Shown piece by piece: positions 1 to 9,048 of a stretch of 64,000 nt of DNA. Below the pieces are notes generated by a model. The model saw nothing but the letters and a program-made list of their open reading frames with translations, searched no databases and had not been told where the DNA came from. Numbering within the stretch: the stretch's first letter is position 1; each line of letters begins with the position of its first letter. The DNA comes from Notolepis coatsorum (Eukaryota; Chordata; Actinopteri; Aulopiformes; Paralepididae), in contig OZ020598.1 in the NCBI GenBank assembly GCA_963971535.1, forward strand, positions 87,006,185 to 87,070,184. The letters run 5' to 3'. The translations under genes were made by a program, and so were the position numbers.

Positions 1-25
1 TTCAAAACAGATTCGCTTCACTACA

Positions 26-216
26 TTTACATTTACATTTACATTTAGTCATTTAGCTGACGCTTTTATCCAAAGCGACTTACAAGTTCTGTACGACAAG
101 CCATCAGGAAGGGCACAACTCTATCAGCTGAGCAACAATGTTCATCAAAGTGTTGAGTGCTACAGTGTAGGTTAGTTTATTAGGACAAGTGCATGACAGT
201 ACGGTTAGTTAGGGTT

Positions 217-253
<37 letters not shown>

Positions 254-2625
254 CAGATAATGGTTGAAGAAGTGCGTCTTTAGTCGACGGCGAAAGATTG
301 GACGTGATTCGGCTGTCCTAACTGGGGTGGGTAGTTCATTCCACCATTGTGGGGCAAGGACTGAGAATAGGCGACTTCTCTTTGATGACCCTCCCGGAGC
401 TTGGATAGGAGTAGGTCTGAGGCGGCCAGAAGATGCAGAGCGTAGGGGTCTTGAGGGTGTGTAGTTAGAGACCATTGACCGGAGGTAGGCGGGAGCGGTT
501 CCCTTTGCCGCACGGTATGCTAGGTCGAGGGCCTTGAAGCGGATTCGTGCAGCAATGGGGAGCCAGTGCAGGTCCCTAAGAAGTGGGGTGACATGGGCCG
601 ACTTCGGTAGGTTTGAGATCAGGCGGGCCGCTGCGTTCTGAATGAGTTGAAGAGGCTTAGTGGCAGTGGCCGGGAGGCCAGCGAGCAGTGCATTGCAGTA
701 GTCGAGGCGGGAGATGACTGTTGATTGGACGAGGAGTTGGGTGGCTTCTTTTGTCAGGAAGGGGCGTATCCTTCTGACGTTGCTCAGGAGGAATCGGCAG
801 GTTCTGGTCGTCGCTGCGATGTGAGCAGAGAAGTTCAACTGGTCGTCGAGGACAACACCAAGGTTCTTGGCGGTCGGGGACGCAGTCACAGCTGCATTCT
901 CGACTGTGATTGAAAGGTCGGTTAGGGGGGAGGATTTGGCCGGCAGGTGGAGCAATTCTGTTTTGCTTAGGTTCAGTTTGAGGTGGTTGGACGTCATCCA
1001 GGCTGAGATGTCGGACAGACAGGCCGAGATCCGCACAGAGACGTGGATATCTGAGGGAGGGAAGGAGAGGAAGAGTTGAGTATCGTCGGCATAACAATGG
1101 TAGGAGAAGCCATGAGACGTGATAATGTTACCCAGTGATTTAGTGTAGAGGGAGAAGAGAAGGGGTCCTAAAACCGAGCCCTGGGGGACACCCGTCCGCA
1201 GGGGGCGGGTGGCCGACAGGGTCCCTCTCCATGACACTTGGTAGGAGCGGTCATTGAGGTATGATGACAGCCATGTCAGCGCAGAGCCAGCCACTCCCAT
1301 TCCTGCGAGGGCCGCAAGGAGGATCTGGTGGTTGACTGTGTCGAAGGCTGCAGATAGATCTAGGAGAATCAGGACAGAGGAGAGGCCTTTCGCTTTTGCT
1401 AAGTGAAGTGCCTCTGTGACCGCAATGAGGGCTGTCTCTGTGGAGTGACCAGTCCTGAAGCCTGACTGATTAGGGTCTAGGAGGTCATTCTGTAAGAGAT
1501 AAGTAGTAAGTTGGTTGGATACAGCACGTTCAAGTGTTTTAGAAAGGAAGGAGAGAAGAGAGACAGGACGGTAGTTGCCTATGACAGTAGGGTTCAGGGT
1601 TGGTTTTTTTATGAGCGGCGTGACTCTGGCTTGTTTTAGGGAGGTGGGGACCACCCCCGAGTTGAGTGAGGAGTTGATGGTTGCAGTTAGGAATGGGAGG
1701 ATGTCTGGTGCTATGGTCTGGAGGAGTGGGGAGGGTAGCTGGTCCAGCTGGCAAGTAGTCGGACGGTTTGACGTTACCAGTGTCAGGGTCTCTGCTTCTG
1801 TAATGGGAGAGAAAGATGACAGAGTGAAGGATGAGGTTCTCGATTCAGCATTTGGAATGGGTGGGGGTTGGGAGAAGGAGCTGCGGATGTTCTCCACTTT
1901 TTCCTCAAAGAAGATCGCAAAGTCTTCGGCAGAGAAAGATGAGGGAGGGGGGGGTGGGGGGGGAGTGAGGAGGGAGGACATGGTAGCATGCAGTTTGCGA
2001 AGATTCTTGGCAGAGGCCTCGATCCTATGGTGGAAGAAAGAAGCTTTGGCATTAGTGATGGTTTTGGAGAATGTTAACAAGAGGTTGTGATATGTGTCGA
2101 TGTCAGCAGTGAGGCGTGACTTTCTATACTTCCTTTCAGCTGCTCTCAGGACCTGTCTTTGTTCTCTCACTGGATCTGTCAGCCATGGACTGGGTGGGGA
2201 ACGGCGGGCAGGTTTCTCAACGAGGGGACAGAGCTTGTCGAAGGAGGTTGCCAGGGCTGAAAGGAGGGTGGAGGTTGCCATCTCTGTGGAGAGAGCAGAG
2301 AAGGTGTCACTCAAAGGTAGAGCGGATAGTATGTCAGAGGAGAGGGTGGAGGGGGATAGGGAGGGCAGGTTGCGTCTGAGTGAGACTGTTTGAGTTGGGG
2401 TGAAGACCTTTCGGTTAAGCATGAGAGTTAGTGAGAAGGATATGAAGGAATGGTCAGATACATGTAGGGGAGTTACCGTGGTGTTAATGATGCTGGAGTT
2501 ACGGGAAAATATGAGATCCAAGGAGTTGCCTGCTTTGTGGGTGGGAGGCATGGCAGTGGGAGTCAGGTCAAACGATTGTAGGAGGGAGACTACTATGACT
2601 GACTGAGATGAGTCAGGCAGGTTGA
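26..2625 (-). mobile_element. 5'-truncated L2/CR1-type LINE inserted in BEL-1
   Basis: Antisense non-LTR retrotransposon. On the plus strand its 3' end is at the left: a short ACATTT tandem tail (about 26-45), then the conserved fish LINE/SINE tail block with a hairpin around 47-87 (GTCATTTAGCTGACGC, then CCAAAGCGACTTACAA), a T-run at about 220-249 (A-run in sense), and the reverse transcriptase ORF. The 5' end is truncated inside the endonuclease domain at about 2621-2625. The hexamer ACTACA occurs at 20-25 and again at 2626-2631, consistent with a short target-site duplication. Joining the flanks at this hexamer restores the BEL pol reading frame, which supports the boundaries. L2 versus CR1 is judged from the motif style only. 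Confidence 0.85.
248..2551 (-). CDS. LINE ORF2 protein (endonuclease C-terminus + reverse transcriptase), 5'-truncated
   Basis: An open frame of 767 codons, and the frame stays open upstream to about 2622. It encodes the enzyme that nicks target DNA and copies LINE RNA onto the chromosome. The first ~35 residues are the end of an AP-like endonuclease: the SDHSFI motif holds the conserved S-D-H of the active site, and the rest of the domain is lost by 5' truncation. A proline run and linker follow. The reverse transcriptase has NYRPVSLL, LLDLSAAFDTV, GVPQGSVLGPLLF and the catalytic YADD. The C-terminal region (SRLDYCNALLAGLP, LHWLPIAARIRFKAL, WNELP) is typical of the L2/CR1 group. With no internal stops this is a fairly young copy, but it cannot be autonomous without the endonuclease N-terminus and a promoter. 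The first methionine is only a convenient internal start. Confidence 0.85.
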
Positions 2626-3389
2626 ACTACAGACACAAGCCCCTGACTACGGAGCAGGGAAGGCCGGCGGCGGCGCCGACCACCAGACGGAGTGTGTACA
2701 CAACACTCGCCCGACAATATGACCCGCTAGGATGTATTCTACCGTACACCACCAGGGCAAAAATGATTGTACGAGCATTGTGGGACAAGGACCAGGGCTG
2801 GGACGACCCCATTCCCGCACACCTTGCATCCACCTGGAGAGAGTGGGAGATGGAGCTCCACTCACTCCCAGGCGTTAATATGCGCCGAAGCTACTTCCCA
2901 CCCATGGTGAGGCCAGAGACATGTAAAATGGACTTACACGTCTTCAGTGACGCCTCAGAGGTCGCATACGGATCAGTAGCCTACTTGCGGGCCCAAGAAG
3001 AGGGGGGAGAGATCTACACAGCATTTGTCCTCGCCCGCTCGAGAATAGCCCCACGCAAGCAACAATCTATCCCACGTCTAGAGCTCTGCGCAGCCCTAGC
3101 CGGAGCGCACCTAGCCACGCTCATCCAACGTGAGCTCACCATACCGGTGTCTAGAACAATCCTGTGGTCAGATTCCACGACAGTACTCGCCTGGATCAAA
3201 TCGGACTCATGCAAGTACAAAGCCTTCGTGGGAGTCAGAGTCACCGAGATTCAAGACTTAACCGAAGAGTTAACCGGAGAAACAGAGTGGCGCTACGTTG
3301 ATACAAAACAGAACCCAGCTGACGTCATCACCCGGGGAATGCCCCTAGATGACCTCACCCGTCGCAATGCTTCCAGCGAACATGTCTAG
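2622..3389 (+). pseudogene. BEL-1 pol fragment: end of reverse transcriptase region and RNase H
   Basis: BEL/Pao pol segment. Near its start is the Pao-type thumb/connector motif (ARQYDPLGCILPYTTRAK), then an RNase H domain with HVFSDASEVAYGSVAYLR, the SIPRLELCAALAGA helix, WSDSTTVLAW and YVDTKQNPADVITRG. These match the acidic RNase H residues and the conserved NPAD signature of the family. The frame stops at 3389 because a deletion fuses it out of frame to the integrase region. There is no genuine start, as the upstream RT is off the window beyond the inserted LINE. In the intact polyprotein this domain would remove RNA from RNA:DNA hybrids during element replication. Confidence 0.85.
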
Positions 3390-3427
3390 ACTGCCGCAAG
3401 TGGCGCGCGCAGCCCAGCATACCAAGG

Positions 3428-4399
3428 ATGGCTGACCTTCCTCCATGTCGCCTCCGAATCGGTGACAAGCCATTCCACTCAACGGGTATGGACTGCTTTG
3501 GCCCGCTGCACATAAAGAAAGGAAGAGGAACCGAGAAGCGGTGGGGTATTGTATTCAAATGCATGACCACCAGAGCGATACACATCGAGCTTCTCCCGAC
3601 CATGAGCACAGACTCATTCCTTATGGCCTTCCGTAGATTCACATCACGGAAAGGAAGACCGTCTACACTATTGTCCGATCATGGGACAAACTTCAAAGGC
3701 GGCGAAAGAGAGCTGAGAGAGAGCTTCCAAGCTATGGGCCCAGAACTTAAGACCCACCTCGCTCCAGCACAGATTGACTTCCAATTCAACCCCCCAAACG
3801 CACCCCACTTCGGTGGTACTTGGGAACGGGAAGTGCGTTCCATAAAGACAGCCCTGTACGCAGTACTTGGGGCCCAGACTGTGGCGGAAGAAGTCCTAAT
3901 GACAGTCCTCACGGAGATTGAGGGAGTATTGAACTCTAAGCCCCTCGGCTACGTCTCCAGCGATGTGGCGGATATCGACCCAGTTACCCCCAACACACTC
4001 CTGATGGGGCGGCTAGATCCCGCGTTACCCCAGACAATGTACCGGCCTGAAGAAGCGAACGGCCGACGAATGTGGAGGTACAGCCAAGTATTAGCCGACA
4101 AGTTTTGGAGCAGTTTCCTACTGCACTACCTACCGTCTCTACAGACCCGCCAGAAGTGGGTAAAGGAGAGAGACAATTTGACAGAAGGAACAGTCGTCAT
4201 GATTATTGATCAATCACTGCCCAGAGCTATGTGGCCGGCCGGCCGCGTAAGCAAAGTGATCACCGGTGCCGACGGCAAGGTCCGAGCAGCTGAAGTGCTT
4301 GTCCAGGGTCGCACTTACACCCGTCCCGTGGCGAGGCTCATAGAACTGCCCCGACTCCCAGACACAATCGATGATGACCATGACCCTATAACCCTATGA
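3428..4399 (+). pseudogene. BEL-1 integrase core and C-terminal domain fragment
   Basis: 324-codon frame homologous to the BEL/Pao integrase. Core motifs visible: GMDCFGPL (first catalytic Asp), LSDHGTNFKGGE (second Asp) and NAPHFGGTWEREVRSIK (catalytic Glu), the D,D35E-type triad. A conserved BEL C-terminal domain (DUF5641-like) follows: DPVTPNTLLMGR, TRQKW, GTVVMIID, WPAGRVSKV. The related sequence in BEL-2 shows that the true protein continues upstream of the methionine at 3428 into the zinc-binding HHCC region; here only the last Cys-x2-Cys (about 3376-3400) survives in a shifted frame. The core looks undamaged, but it is cut off from the rest of pol. Confidence 0.85.
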
Positions 4400-4507
4400 C
4401 TTTGTGAAGTTGACTGACCCCTACAGCAAACCCTTATGTGTAAATAGACAACGCGATTAATCTGTCTCTGCTTAACTGATTAGGTCTGGGACCAATCAGG
4501 GGGTGGC

Positions 4508-5938
4508 TGTTGTGAAGGGCCAGATTAAACCGAATATATATATTTATTTATATATATATATATTTAATTGTATTTGTATATTCTCTAATATTCCCTGATA
4601 TCCCTTGTATATTCCTTGTACAATATGCATTGAATATCCATTCTAGCCTACTGAACATCCCATAATAGTCTCCATTCTACTATTGGTCGAGACCTTGGTG
4701 CCAGGCTGCCATACCCCCCAGACCCAGTTCAAACGTACCGCTCAACATGTACGAACAAGTCCTAGTTCCGCGTAGGAATCTGGCTACCGCACCACTAATG
4801 GTACTATTTGTTCATAGTGCGTATATATACTGCGCTACTAAAGTAGGACTTCCTTTTTAGTCCAGTTTCTTACCCTCCAATAGAGTGACAGACGTAAAGC
4901 CTCCCCGCGACGCCACGTGTGGGAGTAAGGCCAAGTTCGGCCTACCATCGGTATTGAGACATCGTGTATATTAATATTTGAATAGTCATATTTGGCACTA
5001 TATCGTCGAGTTGGACGTAGTCTATTAAGCTAATAATAGTCTATTCATATGTAGTGCTTCGTGCGGTGAGAATACTATCGTAGTCAGTACCCCCATCGTT
5101 TCGGGTAGAACTGGCTGCTTATCCAGGGTGGCCGACCCCATGTGAGGCTGCACCCGAGGAGCCCCAGAGCCGACGAGCGAGTGGACCTGCATACCGGATT
5201 ATTCTACCGACGACAGCCCGCCTTCCCAGGCACGGATTATGCTTTGTATACAGTGATTATTCTATGGATAAAGACCAACACTGCCGTGTGTTGGAAAACC
5301 CCCCCCCCGGAGAGGACGACAGGTGAGGAGACGCTCTACACGACGAGGTCGCTTCACGTCTCTCCATCGTGGACCGGAGGAAGCCGGCCCACAGAGAGTC
5401 CAACTGCTTTCATCTGTGGATCGAGGATCGCTGAGGCACCGAGCCGCACAACCGTGGGTTCTCCCAGGATACCCTCGGCCAGACGGATACAGCCAGACTC
5501 TACCCCCCCCCCCCTTCTCCAGTTGTCTTACAAGCGACCGGAATTCCCCCCTAGTGTATCCAGTTCTATAATCATTAAAGTATCATTGCTATTATTCCTT
5601 AAATATTCCAGGTTGTATATTTACCGCCTGCGCCACCAGAGATTGGACGTTCTCTATTGATATACCAACGAATACTCATTTGCCATAAAAGTGCATCCTA
5701 TTTCAAATCATAAATGTAATTAAGTGATTGCTCTACATACCTTTTGCTATGTATTAATTATTATTAAACGCAGACTTTCGACTTGGTACATTTGTGTTGG
5801 ATCGTTTCATCTACGTGGGAGTGTTTACCATAATTATTTATGCCTAGTACTGGGTGGCCAGAGTCTAAAGTACAAGAGGTAGTGGTAGTAAGTATCATAT
5901 CTAACAATACAGTCAGGGAATTGTACCCCTCAGTTACA
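4508..5938 (+). repeat. BEL-1 3' LTR
   Basis: 1431-bp LTR. It starts TGTTGTGAAGGGCCAG directly after a purine-rich tract (CAGGGGGTGGC at about 4497-4507, the presumed polypurine tract) and ends CCCTCAGTTACA. The first ~60 bp and the last ~30 bp resemble the BEL-2/3 LTRs, but the middle is strongly diverged. The small open frames inside (for example 5142-5660) show no protein family features and I treat them as chance. GTAAC at 5939-5943 is the expected right target-site duplication; the left one is off the window. Confidence 0.8.
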
Positions 5939-6008
5939 GTAACGATACAGCAGTAATACATAACATCATCTAGTAATGTAGTTCTGTCTCTAGTGTAACG
6001 TTAGTAAC
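5939..6008 (+). repeat. Single satellite monomer between BEL-1 and BEL-2
   Basis: Exactly one 65-bp satellite monomer plus one GTAAC pentamer separate the two elements. The left GTAAC (5939-5943) abuts BEL-1 and the right GTAAC (6004-6008) abuts BEL-2. The two elements are therefore inserted at the same base position of two adjacent monomers, in opposite orientations. Confidence 0.9.
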
Positions 6009-7344
6009 TGTAACTGAGGGGTACAATTCCCTGACTGTATTAAAGATTGTGATATATTAAACCACTACTAGTTATGTACTTTAATTACTGGCCATACAGT
6101 ACATGAATATATATGGTGAACACCCACACAAGAATACGGCATTGACACATAAAGTTCTATTTGGAGGGTATTTATTATTATTAAGCAACGTTAGGTTACA
6201 GATTGAGAATTAGGCTCGCGCTTGTATGGCGAAGAACACACGTAAAGTCAGTCAAGAGCGTAAGTCAATGAGAATAGTATGAATACTAGGATGGGTCTAA
6301 ACTGACGCCACCTGTGGTATAGCAATTACATAGGGCACACTAGTACCAGCTGGAGACACTGGGGGGTTCCCTCCGGGTGTAAGGCCGGTAGGGGTAGAGG
6401 AATGTTCGGGTACAAAGTCTGGGTCACCGAGGAATAACGAGGCTCCAGATACAGGAGCCAGTGCATGTACTCCCTTGATCAGCAGACAAAGCAGCAGTTG
6501 TAATCCAAGTATGCTCGCCAGCATGGACGACAGCTAGCCAGCCTCTTCCTAGAGGCGGGCCCGAGTGATGATCCTCACGGGGGTAAATCCCAAACGACAG
6601 TGGGATCGACGGTTCTCTGCTCCAGCGGTCACGGTCCCAAAGCAATATAATCCAACCAGAAATGGTTCTGCAGTCGCCGGTGTAGGTTCTCCGGTGTACA
6701 TATCCAACGGTTCTCGCCTAGGACTCCTCGGGTGGGGGCACGAATTTAGGCCGCCCAGCCTGGATAAGTGCACTAGCTATATACACGACGAACCGGTGGT
6801 AATGCTGGTCACTGAAGAACTGTAGCCGCACGATACACTATAAATTATAGACTATTACTTCACATTAGATTAAGTCGAACTCAACATTACTGCGTTAAAC
6901 TCTGACACTTTAGCAATCTATTCGCACGCGGTTCTCAATGCTCTATTTAGAGGCAAAGTGGCTCACTTCACTGCACGTTGTCTCATGGTGAAGGCATCAA
7001 GGTTTTGGTAAGACAAGTGCTGCTGTGTACACCTGCGCCGTATTTATACGTAAGGTGAATTATCTAGTGCCAACCTCAGTTCTGTCTCGTATTACTGCGC
7101 AGACTCTGGACATGTTGAGACATGCCCGGAGTTGCCTTTGAACTTGCCGTTGGGGGCTTGGCCGTTGGCGCCTAGGGGTCGCTGTCCAATAGGAGAGCGA
7201 ATATTACTCTGGTTTGTACACAGGTAAAGGGATATTCCGTGTATATATACAAATAATAAACAAGGGATATCAAACGATATACAAATATTATACAAGGGAT
7301 ATCAAGCAATAAATATATTCGGTTTAATCTGACCCTTTGTAACA
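6009..7344 (-). repeat. BEL-2 3' LTR
   Basis: 1336-bp LTR. On the plus strand it runs from TGTAACTGAGGGG to CCCTTTGTAACA, so in element orientation it is TGTTACAAAG to CAGTTACA. It carries about 75-80 extra bp (about 6588-6680) that the 5' LTR lacks. The adjacent purine tract in element sense is AATTAGGAGGCGGC (7345-7358), the likely plus-strand primer. Confidence 0.85.
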
Positions 7345-7454
7345 GCCGCCTCCTAATTAGTCCGCACCTAATTAGATAAAGCAAAGACAGATTAATAGTC
7401 CTGTCAACTACTCAATGTCTGTTGTGGGGAGTAGGGCAATCTACAAAGTCAGTG

Positions 7455-8939
7455 GGTCATGATCGTCATCAAGGGAGTCAGGGAGCCTTGGCAATGCTAT
7501 CAGCCTCGCCACGGGTCGGATGTGGCGGTCCGTCCCTGGGCAATAACTTCTGCCGCTCTGACCTTTCCGTCGGCACCAGTGATCACTTTGCTTACGCCGG
7601 CCACATAGCTCGGGGTAGTGACTGGTCCACGATCATAACGACTGTGTCCTCCGTCAAGTTGTCTCTATCTTTTACCCATTTCTGGCGGGTTTGTAGAGAC
7701 GGTAGGTAGTGGAGGAAGAAACTGTTCCAAAACTTGTCAGCCAATACTTGACTGTACCTCCACATTCTTCGGCCGTTCGCTTCCTCGGGTCTGTACACCG
7801 TCTGTGGGAGCGCGGGGTCCAGCCGCACCATCAAGAGAGTGTTGGGGGTGACTGGGTCGACATCTTCTACATCACTTGAGACGTAACTGAGGGGCTTTGA
7901 GTTCAATACTCCCTCGATCTCTGTGAGGACTGTCGTGAGGACTTCTTCAGCCACGGTCTGGGCCCCAAGCACGGCGTACAGAGCTGTCTTTATGGAACGT
8001 ACTTCTCTTTCCCAGGTTCCCCCGAAGTGAGGAGCGTTCGGGGGGTTAAACTGGAAGTCGATCTGAGAGGGAGCCCAGAAGTTCTGGGCCCATGACTTGG
8101 AAGCTCTCTCTCAGCTCTCTTTCTCCGCCTTTGAAGTTTGTCCCGTGATCAGACAACAATATAGACGGTTTTCCCTTTCGTGCTGTGAATCTCCGGAAGG
8201 CCATGAGGAATGAGTCCGTACTCATGGTCGGAAGGAGTTCTATGTGTATTGCTCGGGTGGTCATGCATTTGAATACAATGCCCCACCTCTTCTCCGTCCC
8301 TCTTCCTTTCTTCACGTAAAGCGGGCCGAAGCAGTCCATGCCGGTGGAGTGAAAGGGCTTGTCGCCAAGTCGGAGGCGACAGGGAGGCAGGTCAGCCATC
8401 CTGGGTATACTGGGCTGTGCTCGCCACTTGCGACAGTCTAGACAGGTCCGCTGGAAGCGTCGTACTGCTTCTCTTCCTTGCAGTATCCAATAGCGACGTC
8501 GGATCTCAGCGAAGACTCTCTCTGCCCCAGCGTGGTGCACATCCTCGTCGTATTTCTTTATGATGAGCTCGGTGACCTTGTGTCGGCTGTTGAGGACTAT
8601 AGGAAACTTGACGTCATCCGTTAAGTCCAGGGCTCGTCTCAGACGACCACCCACCCTGATGAGGTCATGGGCGTCGCGCTCAGGGGCCAAGTGGAGCAGT
8701 CTGCTGTCTGACGGGACTGGCTTTGATCCCTGCAGACAGTCTAGCTCGTCGGGGAACGAGTCTCTTTGGGCTCGCTGTAGCAGACGGAGTTCTGCTTCTT
8801 CGTAGTTAGCTGCATTAATGTCGGTAGTGGGGGGAACCTCAGGGTGGTGCCACAGGAATGTCTTTAACTGCGCACTCTCAAGGGTGGGGCAGTCCTCTAT
8901 GGACCTTGTGGTGGGGCCTTGTGGTGGGGCACGTACCAT
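7455..8939 (-). pseudogene. BEL-2 integrase, frameshifted
   Basis: Integrase region in at least three frame blocks. Block 1 (8046-8939) has the N-terminal HHCC zinc-binding region (HKVTELIIKKY, VHHAGAERVF, CLDCRKW), then GMDCFGPLYV and LLSDHGTNFKGGERELR. A small deletion near 8085 shifts the frame and removes about 8 codons relative to BEL-1. Block 2 (7592-7972) carries VLNSKPLSYVSSDV, DPVTPNTLLM and TRQKW. A further deletion at MWPA (about 7592-7600) shifts the last part, which reads out to about 7455. The 5' edge is a deletion junction with an RT scrap, so the methionine at 8939 is accidental. Not functional. Confidence 0.8.
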
Positions 8940-9048
8940 GATTCGGTCGTCTGGTCGGCCTCTTGAATGTCAATTTTCTTTATGTGTCCCGCTGTGATTA
9001 GCTTGTCAATCTCAGCGCGGTACACAGTGGCTTGAGTGGGGTCTTTGG
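8940..9048 (-). pseudogene. Scrap of BEL-2 reverse transcriptase N-terminus
   Basis: About 110 bp between the gag stop and the integrase remnant. In one frame it reads LAKDPTQATVYRAEIDKLI followed by ESWYVPHHKAP, the style of the start of a BEL/Pao reverse transcriptase. It is bounded by two deletion junctions: one removing the end of gag and the protease, one removing most of RT and RNase H. Identification is by motif style and position in the element. Confidence 0.6.

Larger units (their letters stand above)
1..5938 (+). mobile_element. BEL/Pao LTR retrotransposon BEL-1, 5' part off window
   Basis: Plus-strand BEL/Pao element. What remains is the end of the reverse transcriptase/RNase H region, the integrase region and a 3' LTR. 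The 5' LTR and gag lie left of the window. It is interrupted at 26-2625 by an antisense LINE: positions 1-24 read FKTDSLHY and the frame resumes at 2628 with YRHKPL, as expected for one continuous BEL pol sequence. A second lesion at about 3360-3375 joins RNase H to integrase out of frame, with loss of the integrase zinc-binding region. The 3' LTR ends at 5938 and is followed by GTAAC and satellite sequence, so the element lies in the satellite array. Its LTR start (TGTTGTGAAGGGCCAG) differs from BEL-2 and BEL-3 (TGTTACAAAGGGTCAG), marking a separate subfamily and an independent insertion. It is not functional. Confidence 0.85.

Noticed and set aside
1575..2090. Plus-strand open frames opposite the L2 ORF2
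   Set aside because: Shadows of the antisense reverse transcriptase gene with no family motifs.
5142..5660. 172-codon frame in the BEL-1 LTR
   Set aside because: Low-complexity, no motifs, lies in the U3-R-U5 region of a non-coding LTR.
6004..6008. Co-duplication of BEL elements with the satellite as the cause of identical insertion sites
   Set aside because: BEL-1 and BEL-2 are in opposite orientation in adjacent monomers and BEL-1 has a different LTR subfamily, so one ancestral insertion copied by unequal exchange cannot explain all three; still listed as a test.
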